A stretch of 5,717 nucleotides of DNA from Bacillota bacterium. GTDB taxonomy: Bacteria > Bacillota_A > Clostridia > Acetivibrionales > DUMB01. The position numbers and the translations under genes are program-made. Numbering within the stretch: the first letter of the stretch is position 1; the number at the start of each line of letters is the position of its first letter. The notes below the pieces were generated by a model. It worked only from the letters and a program-made list of their open reading frames with translations. It searched no databases and was not told the DNA's origin. The stretch lies in the NCBI GenBank assembly GCA_023621975.1, contig JAMOAC010000518.1, forward strand, positions 1 through 5,717, in the 5' to 3' direction. Below, one piece after another: positions 1 through 5,717 of this stretch.

Positions 1-90
1 GCGCTGAGGGTCATCAAGTATTATCTTGCACACTTTTTTAATTTGTTCTGCATTTGCCAGTGATGTTCCACCGAATTTTGCAACTTTCAT
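1..90 (-). CDS. lysC: Aspartate kinase, N-terminal fragment (runs off the left edge)
   Basis: Reading the - strand from the ATG at 90-88 gives 30 codons, beginning MKVAKFGGTS and continuing LANAEQIKKVCKIILDDPQR up to the window edge. The opening VAKFGGTS is the conserved nucleotide-binding start of aspartate kinases (amino-acid kinase fold), which phosphorylate aspartate at the first step of lysine, threonine and methionine synthesis in the cytoplasm. A strong ribosome site, GGAGGT on the - strand at 103-98, lies 7 nt before the ATG and fixes the start. Only the N-terminus is visible, so the regulatory ACT domains and the choice among paralogues (lysC, dapG, thrA-like) cannot be judged; the symbol is by family. 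It is divergent from uvrB across a 356-bp spacer. No functional link to DNA repair is implied. Confidence 0.87.
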   Translation of the reverse strand, partial: MKVAKFGGTSLANAEQIKKVCKIILDDPQR

Positions 91-97
91 ACATTAA

Positions 98-103
98 ACC
101 TCC
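98..103 (-). promoter_or_regulatory. Ribosome binding site of the aspartate kinase gene
   Basis: The - strand reads GGAGGT here, a near-full match to the anti-Shine-Dalgarno sequence, separated by 7 nt from the ATG at 90-88. It confirms both the strand and the start of the partial gene. Confidence 0.85.
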
Positions 104-231
104 ATTATTACAATCGAATTAAACATAATTTGTCCGATAAATTAAGCTTTTTAATGATAATCTACAACAATTAACCAAAGCATTATGAAATTTTGGAAAA
201 TACTAATTGCATTATTTTTTAATTTCATTTT

Positions 232-260
232 ATTTTATTATATAGATACGACAATTTCAA
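232..260 (-). promoter_or_regulatory. Candidate promoter for the aspartate kinase gene
   Basis: On the - strand, TTGAAA (260-255, five of six consensus bases) is followed after exactly 17 nt by TAAAAT (237-232, five of six). Transcription would begin near 225 and give a leader of about 135 nt. A perfect TATAAT also occurs at 242-237, but it has no -35 at proper spacing. The region is very AT-rich, so chance matches are likely and the call is tentative. I recognised no lysine riboswitch or T-box motif in the leader. Confidence 0.35.
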
Positions 261-317
261 TAACCTAAGTAAATAAAAATATAAAATGTTCATCATCCGG
301 CTCTTAAGCTCTCCCGA

Positions 318-335
318 ATGCTGTCTCACCAGCAT
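318..335. repeat. Short hairpin in the GC-richer island of the divergent spacer
   Basis: ATGCTG (318-323) and CAGCAT (330-335) form a perfect 6-bp stem around a 6-nt loop, which reads GTGAGA on the - strand. No T-run follows on either strand, so it is not a classical terminator. It lies upstream of both proposed promoters and may be outside both transcripts. Confidence 0.4.
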
Positions 336-366
336 GCATAACAATCCGGCAATATAACCATGTTTA

Positions 367-378
367 GAACGTATGTTT
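367..378. promoter_or_regulatory. LexA (SOS) box 1 of uvrB
   Basis: GAACGTATGTTT fits the Gram-positive LexA/DinR core GAAC-N4-GTTC/T. Over the 14-bp Bacillus-type consensus CGAACRNRYGTTYC (here 366-379) it matches 12 positions, missing only the two outer bases. It ends over the first two bases of the uvrB -35 element, so bound LexA should block RNA polymerase. uvrB is a classical member of the SOS regulon, which supports the call. Confidence 0.85.
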
Positions 379-404
379 GAACATATATTCTTTTGTGGTA
401 TAAT
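377..404 (+). promoter_or_regulatory. SigA-type promoter of uvrB
   Basis: The -35 is TTGAAC (377-382, four of six), the spacer is 16 nt, and the -10 is a perfect TATAAT (399-404) preceded by TGG, making an extended TGn -10. Transcription should start near 411, leaving a leader of about 36 nt before the ATG at 447. The -35 lies across the junction of the two LexA boxes, so repression by LexA and induction after DNA damage are expected. Confidence 0.82.
379..390. promoter_or_regulatory. LexA (SOS) box 2 of uvrB, abutting box 1
   Basis: GAACATATATTC has a perfect left half-site and a right half ATTC that differs from GTTC by one base. It follows box 1 with no gap, so the two centres are 12 bp apart, roughly one helical turn. 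It overlaps most of the -35 hexamer and the spacer of the uvrB promoter. It is weaker than box 1 and may be a secondary site for cooperative binding. Confidence 0.55.
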
Positions 405-433
405 TTTTATTATGAATATAATGCATGCTGTTC

Positions 434-439
434 AGGAGG
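434..439 (+). promoter_or_regulatory. Ribosome binding site that fixes the uvrB start
   Basis: AGGAGG lies 7 nt before the ATG at 447. The longer open frame beginning with TTG at 393 has no ribosome site, and that codon sits inside the promoter, upstream of the predicted transcript start. The ATG at 447 is therefore the real start. Confidence 0.92.
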
Positions 440-446
440 ATTATAC

Positions 447-2459
447 ATGCCTGATTTTAAAATAGTTTCAGATTATAAATTGTGCGGTGACCAGCCACAG
501 GCCGTGGAGAAGCTTGTAAAGGGCCTGAACATGGGATACAAGCATCAGACGCTTCTCGGGGTTACGGGTTCCGGCAAGACATTTACCATGGCGAACGTTA
601 TCGAGAGGGTTCAAAGGCCAACTCTTGTTATTGCACACAACAAGACTCTTGCCGCTCAGCTGTGCAGTGAATTCAGGGAGTTTTTCCCGAATAATGCAGT
701 GGAATACTTTGTGAGCTACTATGACTATTATCAGCCGGAAGCATATATTCCGGCCACCGACACATATATAGAAAAGGATTCTTCAATAAATGATGAAATA
801 GATAAGCTCAGGCATTCCGCTACTGCAGCACTGTTTGAGCGCCGCGATGTTATAATTGTTGCCAGCGTTTCATGCATATACGGGCTGGGTGACCCGGAGG
901 ATTATACCGACCTGATGATTTCGCTGAGGCCGGGAATGATAAAGGACAGGGATGAGGTTATAAGAAAGCTGGTGGATATACATTACGAGCGGAATGAAAT
1001 AGATTTCAAAAGAGGAAAGTTCAGGGTCAGGGGAGATGTATTGGAGGTCTTTCCTGCCAACTCTTCCGAAAAGGCAGTCCGCATAGAATTTTTCGGAGAT
1101 GAAATTGAGAGGATTACTGAATTTGATGCACTTACAGGTGAAATTGTCGGATTGAGGAATCATGTTGCAATTTTCCCGGCATCCCACTATGCAACAACAA
1201 AGGCGAAAATGGAAAGGGCTATAGCCAGCATACAGGAGGAACTTGAAGAACGGCTGGCTGAATTAAGGTCTCAGGGAAAACTTCTTGAAGCACAGCGCCT
1301 TGAACAGAGGACCAGGTATGATCTTGAAATGATGCAGGTTACCGGTTTTTGCCCGGGCATAGAGAACTATTCCCGTCATATAAGCGGCAGGGCTCCGGGA
1401 AGTGCGCCGTTTACGCTTATAGACTATTTCCCGAAAGACTACCTTATGATTATTGATGAGTCGCACGTTACCGTTCCTCAGATCGGCGCAATGTATAACG
1501 GCGACAGATCAAGAAAAGAGGCTCTGGTAGAGTACGGCTTCAGGCTTCCTTCAGCCTTTGACAACAGGCCTCTCAAGTTTGAGGAATTTGAACAGAGGAT
1601 AAACCAGGTGATATATGTAAGCGCAACTCCTGCTGAATACGAGAGGAAGCATTCATCACAGATAGTTGAGCAGATAATAAGGCCGACGGGGCTTGTCGAT
1701 CCTGAAGTGGTTGTAAAGCCGGTTAAAGGCCAGATTGACGACCTTATAGGTGAAATTAACGAGAGGGTTGCAAAAAAGCAGAGAGTGCTTGTTACTACAC
1801 TGACCAAGAGGATGGCGGAAGACCTGACCGAATACCTGAAGGAACTTGATATAAAGGTCAGATACCTGCATTCCGAGATTGACACAATAGAAAGAATGGA
1901 AATCATAAGAGACTTGAGGCTGGGAGTTTTTGACGTCCTTGTAGGCATAAACCTTCTCAGGGAAGGGCTGGATTTACCGGAAGTTTCACTTGTTGCCATA
2001 CTTGATGCGGACAAGGAGGGGTTCCTGCGTTCGGAGACGTCGCTGATCCAGACCATAGGAAGGGCTGCAAGAAATGTTGAAGGCAAGGTAATCATGTATG
2101 CTGACCACATTACTGAATCCATGAGGAAAGCAATCAGCGAGACAAACAGAAGAAGAAAGATACAGATGGAATACAACATCAAACACGGAATTACGCCAAA
2201 GAGCGTACAAAAGGCGGTCAGGGATGTTATTGAGGCGACAAAGGTTGTTGAAGAGACGGCTGATTTTTCTGCAGATAAAGATATTGATTATATAAGCAAG
2301 GGAGAAATAAATGAAATTATTGAAAGACTGACGGAAGAGATGAAAGCTGCTGCTTCAGACCTGCAGTTTGAACGTGCTGCCGAGCTGAGGGACAAGATTG
2401 CGAAGCTGAAGGAAAGGATTGCAGAAATGGAAAAGAAAAAAAGTGCAAGAGCAAGGTAG
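447..2459 (+). CDS. uvrB: UvrB, excinuclease ABC subunit B (lesion-verifying helicase-like ATPase)
   Basis: UvrB receives damaged DNA from UvrA, verifies the lesion by pushing a beta-hairpin between the strands, and recruits UvrC for the incisions; it acts in the cytoplasm on the chromosome. The 670 residues match the family's usual length. Visible in order: Walker A GVTGSGKT (38-45); the aromatic beta-hairpin with [10 protein letters not shown] (91-100); helicase motif II DESH (337-340); motif III SATP (392-395); motif V around [12 protein letters not shown] (from 500); motif [11 protein letters not shown] (535-543); and a C-terminal UVR motif (about 627-661, with [12 protein letters not shown]), the UvrC/UvrA contact helix pair. 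All catalytic motifs look intact. The ATG is chosen by AGGAGG 7 nt upstream and by the family-typical opening [10 protein letters not shown]. It is preceded by LexA boxes and followed after 357 bp by uvrA. Confidence 0.98.
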   Translation: MPDFKIVSDYKLCGDQPQAVEKLVKGLNMGYKHQTLLGVTGSGKTFTMANVIERVQRPTLVIAHNKTLAAQLCSEFREFFPNNAVEYFVSYYDYYQPEAYIPATDTYIEKDSSINDEIDKLRHSATAALFERRDVIIVASVSCIYGLGDPEDYTDLMISLRPGMIKDRDEVIRKLVDIHYERNEIDFKRGKFRVRGDVLEVFPANSSEKAVRIEFFGDEIERITEFDALTGEIVGLRNHVAIFPASHYATTKAKMERAIASIQEELEERLAELRSQGKLLEAQRLEQRTRYDLEMMQVTGFCPGIENYSRHISGRAPGSAPFTLIDYFPKDYLMIIDESHVTVPQIGAMYNGDRSRKEALVEYGFRLPSAFDNRPLKFEEFEQRINQVIYVSATPAEYERKHSSQIVEQIIRPTGLVDPEVVVKPVKGQIDDLIGEINERVAKKQRVLVTTLTKRMAEDLTEYLKELDIKVRYLHSEIDTIERMEIIRDLRLGVFDVLVGINLLREGLDLPEVSLVAILDADKEGFLRSETSLIQTIGRAARNVEGKVIMYADHITESMRKAISETNRRRKIQMEYNIKHGITPKSVQKAVRDVIEATKVVEETADFSADKDIDYISKGEINEIIERLTEEMKAAASDLQFERAAELRDKIAKLKERIAEMEKKKSARAR

Positions 2460-2501
2460 TACGAGACCAGGGCAGCATAGCATTAAAAATAAAGGCAGCA
2501 T

Positions 2502-2534
2502 GGCAATTATATCTCGCATGAGCGGCACATTGCC
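2502..2534 (+). terminator. Weak hairpin after uvrB, doubtful terminator
   Basis: GGCAAT (2502-2507) can pair with ATTGCC (2529-2534), with an inner CTC-GCAT-GAG hairpin (2513-2522). An alternative tight hairpin is CGGCA-CAT-TGCCG (2523-2535). No T-run follows directly; the T-rich stretch starts about 10 nt later, inside the uvrA promoter. Some uvrB transcripts may therefore read through into uvrA. Confidence 0.25.
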
Positions 2535-2547
2535 GAACAAGCGTTTT
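2534..2547. promoter_or_regulatory. LexA (SOS) box of uvrA
   Basis: CGAACAAGCGTTTT matches the Bacillus-type LexA consensus CGAACRNRYGTTYC at 13 of 14 positions, better than either uvrB box. Its right half overlaps the first bases of the uvrA -35. The placement mirrors box 1 of uvrB almost base for base, which argues strongly for a real operator and for damage-inducible uvrA transcription independent of uvrB. Confidence 0.88.
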
Positions 2548-2573
2548 GAATTTGTTTTTTGTATGTATATAAT
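2546..2573 (+). promoter_or_regulatory. SigA-type promoter of uvrA
   Basis: The -35 is TTGAAT (2546-2551, four of six), the spacer 16 nt, and the -10 a perfect TATAAT (2568-2573). The -35 type, spacing and -10 equal those of the uvrB promoter. Transcription should begin near 2580, about 237 nt before the uvrA start, which is long for a repair gene. A second, nearer promoter cannot be excluded: a perfect TTGACA occurs at 2666-2671, but the matching -10 after 17 nt is only TCAAAT. Confidence 0.75.
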
Positions 2574-2652
2574 ATATAGAATAAGAAAATTTAAGGAAAA
2601 AGAAAGAGAATTACTCTGTTGTTTATTAAATAAAATATTTGTTTTGTTTTGT

Positions 2653-2737
2653 TGAATAATGCCATTTGACATTTTGTAAAACAAGTTGTCAAATCTATCT
2701 AATGTAAAAATGAAAGCTGGACATTAAGCATTATTCA
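2653..2737. repeat. Nested inverted-repeat element in the uvrA leader (possible structured RNA)
   Basis: A perfect 10-bp outer repeat, TGAATAATGC (2653-2662) and GCATTATTCA (2728-2737), encloses two further stems. The first is a 31-bp imperfect palindrome at 2664-2694: ATTTGACA pairs with TGTCAAAT over 8 bp, a 2x2 internal loop follows, then TTGT pairs with ACAA around loop AAA. The second is TAATGT (2700-2705) with ACATTA (2721-2726). All three stems are mutually compatible and would form a three-way junction in the uvrA leader. I do not recognise it as a known riboswitch. It could instead be a DNA operator (the palindrome contains TTGACA) or a small terminal-repeat insertion; no clear target-site duplication is seen. 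Confidence 0.5.
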
Positions 2738-2802
2738 TGTTTGTGCAGCAAACTAACGATAGATGGAATTGAAGCGGTTAATCAATATCATATGAAATTT
2801 AT

Positions 2803-2808
2803 AGGTGG
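2803..2808 (+). promoter_or_regulatory. Ribosome binding site that fixes the uvrA start at GTG 2817
   Basis: AGGTGG, a one-mismatch AGGAGG, lies 8 nt before the GTG at 2817. The earlier in-frame GTG at 2805 falls inside this site and has nothing resembling a ribosome site before it, so 2817 is preferred. The imperfect site and GTG codon suggest weaker translation initiation than for uvrB. Confidence 0.75.
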
Positions 2809-2816
2809 GTGTAGAC

Positions 2817-5660
2817 GTGGCAAGAAACAGCATTTTTATAAAAGGTGCAAGAGAAAATAATTTAAAAAATATAGACGTTGAGATACCAAGAGAAAAATTT
2901 GTGGTAATTACGGGATTAAGCGGTTCGGGCAAGTCCTCTCTGGCTTTTGATACCATATATGCAGAGGGACAGAGGCGCTATATGGAATCACTTTCTTCAT
3001 ATGCGAGGCAGTTTCTCGGACAGATGGAAAAGCCGGATGTGGATTATATAGAAGGACTTTCGCCTGCAATATCAATAGATCAGAAGACCACCAGCAGAAA
3101 TCCAAGATCCACGGTAGGTACTGTAACTGAGATATATGACTATCTGAGGCTTCTTTATGCCAGAATAGGTGTGCCCCATTGCCATATTTGCGGAAGGGAA
3201 ATTACCCAGCAGACTGTAGACCAGATGGTAGACCAGATAATGGCGTTGGAAGAGGGAACCAGGATACAGCTTCTTGCCCCGGTGGTCAGGGGTAGAAAAG
3301 GCGAATACAACAAACTTATAGAGGACGCGAGGAAAAGCGGGTACGTAAGGCTCAGAATTGACGGTATTGTTGTTGATATAAATGAGGAAATAAATCTTGA
3401 TAAAAACAAAAAGCATACTATCGAGATTGTTGTGGACAGGCTTATAGTAAGGCCTAACATCCAGCAAAGGCTTACAGACTCAATTGAGACGGTTTTGCGC
3501 CTCAGCGGGGGAATACTTCTTGTAGACGTAATTGGAAAGGGTGAGCTTCTTTTCAATCAGAACTTCTCATGCAGCAACTGCGGTATCAGTATAGAAGAAC
3601 TGACTCCCAGGATGTTTTCATTTAACAGTCCTTACGGGGCTTGTCCTGTTTGCAGCGGACTGGGCATTTTATTGAAGATAGACCCTGACCTGGTTGTTGA
3701 CCGTTCAAAGTCTCTAATTGACGGAGCAATAAAGGTGGGGGGCTGGAATATAGATAAAGGGGACAGCTATTCCAGGATGTATTTGGATGCGCTGGCCAAA
3801 CACTACAAGTTTAAGCTGACTACTCCACTGAAAGAGCTTCCTCCCCATATTGTTGACATAATATTATACGGTTCAAGGGGCGAAAAGATAAAAGTAGAGT
3901 ATAATAACAAGCTCGGAAGCGGCTCATTTATGACACCGTTTGAAGGAATAATAAATATTTTGGAACGCCGCTACAAAGAAACCCAGTCTGAAAGCCAGAA
4001 GGAGTACTATGAGGAGTTTATGAGCACTTATCCCTGCCCTGAATGTAAAGGGGCAAGATTAAAAAAGGAAAGTTTAGCGGTTACAATATGCGGCAAAAAT
4101 ATTTATGAGATTTCATGCATGCCCGTTTCGGAGCTGAAGAAATTTTTTGACAGCATTGATATTACAGAGAGGCAAAGGCTCATAGCTCACCGTATACTTA
4201 AGGAAATTAATGAAAGGCTCGGATTCCTTGTGGATGTGGGACTGGATTATTTGACTTTGTCACGCTCCGCTGGTACATTGTCCGGAGGTGAAGCTCAGAG
4301 AATCAGGCTCGCAACACAGATAGGTTCGGGGCTTATGGGCGTATTGTATATTTTGGATGAACCAAGTATCGGGCTGCACCAAAGGGATAATGAAAGGCTT
4401 CTTAAAGCACTTAAAAAGTTAAGGGATCTTGGGAACACTCTTATTGTTGTTGAGCATGATGAGGATACAATGTATGCAGCCGATCATATTATAGATATGG
4501 GCCCGGGGGCCGGAGTTCACGGTGGGCGTGTTGTGGCGGCAGGTGACATTAATGCAATAAAAAACTGCGAGGAGTCACTTACAGGACAGTATCTCAGCGG
4601 GAAAAAGAAAATTGAAATTCCCGCACAAAGGAGGAAGCCTAACGGGAAATGGCTTGAAATAATCGGAGCGAGGGAAAACAATCTTAAGAATATAAATGTA
4701 AAAATTCCTCTTGGAACGTTTGTATGTGTTACGGGTGTATCGGGATCCGGGAAAAGCTCCCTTGTAAATGAAATTCTTTATAAGAGGCTGGCTGCAGAGC
4801 TGAATGGAGCCAGGACAAGAGCCGGGGACCACGACATGATAAAAGGAATAGAGTACCTGGACAAGGTTATCAATATAGACCAGTCACCTATAGGAAGGAC
4901 GCCCAGGTCCAATCCTGCAACATATACGGGAGTATTTGATTACATAAGGGAAGTATTTGCCAACACCAATGAGGCAAAGGTCAGAGGATACAAAGCAGGG
5001 CGTTTTAGCTTTAACGTAAAAGGCGGGCGATGCGAGGCATGTTGTGGTGACGGTATAATAAAAATTGAAATGCATTTTCTTCCTGATGTTTATGTGCCGT
5101 GTGAGGTTTGCAAGGGCAAAAGGTATAACAGGGAGACTCTTGAAGTAAAGTACAAGGACAAAAATATTGATGACATTCTCAATATGACGGTAGAGGATGC
5201 CCTTGAGTTTTTCAAGAACATTCCCAAAATACAGAGAAAGCTGCAAACCCTTTATGATGTTGGTCTTGGTTACATTAAAGTTGGGCAACCGTCCACCACT
5301 CTGTCAGGTGGAGAGGCCCAGCGGGTTAAGCTGGCAACAGAGCTTTCCAAGCGAAGTACCGGTAAGACTCTTTATATTCTGGATGAACCGACTACAGGAC
5401 TTCATATTGCCGATGTCCACAGACTAATAGATATTCTTCAAAGGCTTGTGGAATCCGGCAACACAGTTGTAGTAATTGAACACAACCTTGATGTGATAAA
5501 GACAGCGGATTATATAATTGACCTTGGCCCTGAAGGCGGAGACAAGGGAGGATATATTGTCGCTGAAGGGACACCTGAGCAGGTGATGGAAAATGAGCAG
5601 TCATATACGGGTCAATTCCTCAAGAAGATAATAAAGGCAAACAAGACTGGGGTGAAATAA
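2817..5660 (+). CDS. uvrA: UvrA, excinuclease ABC subunit A (damage-sensing ABC ATPase)
   Basis: UvrA dimers scan DNA, sense distorting lesions and load UvrB. Starting at GTG 2817 the protein has 947 residues, normal for the family, and opens [18 protein letters not shown] like known UvrAs. It has two ABC modules. First: Walker A GLSGSGKS (33-40), CHIC (122-125) closed by CPEC (407-410), the UvrB-binding insertion (about 130-245), zinc finger C252/C255/C276/C279, signature LSGGEAQ (488-494), Walker B ILDEP (512-516). Second: Walker A GVSGSGKS (640-647), DNA-damage zinc finger C739/C742/C762/C765, signature LSGGEAQ (829-835), Walker B ILDEP (854-858). Nothing key is missing. One oddity is an extra cysteine (C743) beside the second zinc knuckle, where related proteins I recall carry another residue. 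The upstream GTG at 2805 is less likely. A LexA box and separate promoter precede it. Confidence 0.98.
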   Translation: MARNSIFIKGARENNLKNIDVEIPREKFVVITGLSGSGKSSLAFDTIYAEGQRRYMESLSSYARQFLGQMEKPDVDYIEGLSPAISIDQKTTSRNPRSTVGTVTEIYDYLRLLYARIGVPHCHICGREITQQTVDQMVDQIMALEEGTRIQLLAPVVRGRKGEYNKLIEDARKSGYVRLRIDGIVVDINEEINLDKNKKHTIEIVVDRLIVRPNIQQRLTDSIETVLRLSGGILLVDVIGKGELLFNQNFSCSNCGISIEELTPRMFSFNSPYGACPVCSGLGILLKIDPDLVVDRSKSLIDGAIKVGGWNIDKGDSYSRMYLDALAKHYKFKLTTPLKELPPHIVDIILYGSRGEKIKVEYNNKLGSGSFMTPFEGIINILERRYKETQSESQKEYYEEFMSTYPCPECKGARLKKESLAVTICGKNIYEISCMPVSELKKFFDSIDITERQRLIAHRILKEINERLGFLVDVGLDYLTLSRSAGTLSGGEAQRIRLATQIGSGLMGVLYILDEPSIGLHQRDNERLLKALKKLRDLGNTLIVVEHDEDTMYAADHIIDMGPGAGVHGGRVVAAGDINAIKNCEESLTGQYLSGKKKIEIPAQRRKPNGKWLEIIGARENNLKNINVKIPLGTFVCVTGVSGSGKSSLVNEILYKRLAAELNGARTRAGDHDMIKGIEYLDKVINIDQSPIGRTPRSNPATYTGVFDYIREVFANTNEAKVRGYKAGRFSFNVKGGRCEACCGDGIIKIEMHFLPDVYVPCEVCKGKRYNRETLEVKYKDKNIDDILNMTVEDALEFFKNIPKIQRKLQTLYDVGLGYIKVGQPSTTLSGGEAQRVKLATELSKRSTGKTLYILDEPTTGLHIADVHRLIDILQRLVESGNTVVVIEHNLDVIKTADYIIDLGPEGGDKGGYIVAEGTPEQVMENEQSYTGQFLKKIIKANKTGVK

Positions 5661-5670
5661 CCCAGTCTTG
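5642..5670 (-). terminator. Perfect 10-bp hairpin spanning the uvrA stop codon; likely terminator, best oriented on the - strand
   Basis: CAAGACTGGG (5642-5651) pairs perfectly with CCCAGTCTTG (5661-5670) around a 9-nt loop whose last three bases are the uvrA TAA. On the + strand the stem is followed by CGCTGATTCA, with no T-run. On the - strand it is followed by TTTGCCTTTATTATC, a moderately T-rich tail. It therefore fits better as a terminator for a convergent gene entering from the right, possibly working in both directions. It might also protect the 3' end of the uvrA message. Confidence 0.5.
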
Positions 5671-5717
5671 CGCTGATTCAAACGGAATTGGTGTTCTTAA
5701 TTTTAGTCGTAACATCC
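5671..5717. other. Right edge, no identifiable gene
   Basis: The 47 bases are too short to assign. On the - strand one frame is open from the edge to a TGA at 5680-5678 and would end DVTTKIKNTNSV, consistent with the tail of a convergent gene whose terminator is the adjacent hairpin. Two + strand frames through the segment are also open, so the coding call is unproven. Confidence 0.3.

Larger units (their letters stand above)
91..446. other. Divergent intergenic region between aspartate kinase and uvrB
   Basis: This 356-bp spacer holds no credible gene. From the left it contains the ribosome site and candidate promoter of the - strand gene, an AT-rich stretch at about 104-290, a GC-richer island at 295-350, and the uvrB regulatory region at 366-446. 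The sequence ATCCGGC occurs twice in direct orientation (295-301 and 344-350) and bounds the island. A perfect 10-bp inverted repeat (CAGCATGCAT at 330-339, ATGCATGCTG at 421-430) flanks the uvrB promoter. Its role is unknown. Confidence 0.7.
2460..2816. other. uvrB-uvrA intergenic region
   Basis: This 357-bp, AT-rich gap has no credible gene. It holds in order: an 8-bp direct repeat GGCAGCAT (2471-2478 and 2494-2501) of unknown meaning; the weak hairpin after uvrB; a LexA box (2534-2547) and promoter (2546-2573) for uvrA; a predicted leader from about 2580 with a purine-rich stretch (about 2580-2610); nested inverted repeats (2653-2737); a small hairpin GTTTG/CAAAC (2739-2743, 2749-2753); and the uvrA ribosome site. 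Short frames here lack ribosome sites. Confidence 0.75.

Noticed and set aside
393..446. Upstream extension of uvrB from TTG 393 (18 extra residues)
   Set aside because: It overlaps the promoter spacer and -10, precedes the predicted transcript start and has no ribosome site; ATG 447 with AGGAGG is clearly better.
870..2210. Long open frames on the - strand inside uvrB (for example 1478-2182)
   Set aside because: They lie antisense to a fully conserved coding sequence, have no recognisable protein features and are shadow frames of uvrB.
2460..2533. Strong rho-independent terminator after uvrB
   Set aside because: Only weak hairpins without an adjacent T-run were found, so a definite terminator is not supported.
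2419..2655. A 78-codon + strand frame crossing the end of uvrB
   Set aside because: It starts inside uvrB without a ribosome site, crosses the uvrA promoter and ends in low-complexity T-rich sequence.
2737..2772. Leader peptide candidate MFVQQTNDRWN in the uvrA leader
   Set aside because: There is no ribosome site; a frame of this length is expected by chance. The same holds for MKAGH at 2710-2727 and MELKRLINII at 2763-2795.
2792..2860. Basic 22-residue frame [22 protein letters not shown] overlapping the uvrA start
   Set aside because: It has no ribosome site and its composition follows from reading uvrA's lysine- and arginine-rich start out of frame.
2905..5604. Open frames on the - strand, and on the + strand at 5197-5427, inside uvrA
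   Set aside because: They are shadows of the conserved uvrA frame, with no family resemblance or ribosome sites.
1..5717. CRISPR array, insertion sequence, tRNA or rRNA gene, defence system
   Set aside because: No regularly spaced repeats, transposase motifs, RNA-gene signatures or unknown conserved genes are visible; the window is almost filled by two housekeeping repair genes.

Overview
The window holds two complete genes of nucleotide excision repair, uvrB and uvrA, both on the + strand, and the first 30 codons of an aspartate kinase gene reading away on the - strand. Protein sequences, strong GGAGG-type ribosome sites, an AT-rich genome and the Gram-positive form of LexA box (GAAC-N4-GTTY) point to a low-GC Firmicute, most likely a clostridium. 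Genus cannot be fixed from this sequence alone.

Layout. Positions 1-90 (-): N-terminus of aspartate kinase. Positions 91-446: divergent AT-rich spacer with a candidate - strand promoter, a small GC-richer island (about 295-350) with a hairpin, and the uvrB promoter with two abutting LexA boxes. Positions 447-2459 (+): uvrB, 670 aa. Positions 2460-2816: a 357-bp gap that holds its own LexA box and promoter for uvrA, then a predicted leader of about 237 nt with nested inverted repeats. Positions 2817-5660 (+): uvrA, 947 aa, GTG start. Positions 5642-5670: a perfect 10-bp hairpin whose loop contains the uvrA stop codon. Positions 5671-5717: no identifiable gene, possibly the tail of a convergent one.

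Function. UvrA (an ABC-type ATPase dimer) finds distorted DNA and loads UvrB, which verifies the lesion and recruits UvrC (not in the window). The two genes lie in sequence but each appears to have its own SOS promoter of near-identical design: LexA box, then a TTGAA-type -35 overlapping or touching it, a 16-nt spacer and a perfect TATAAT. They therefore look like two co-regulated units rather than one tight operon.

Both proteins look intact and ordinary. I see no undescribed multi-gene system, mobile element or CRISPR array. The least explained sequence is the 85-nt nested inverted-repeat element at 2653-2737 in the uvrA leader.
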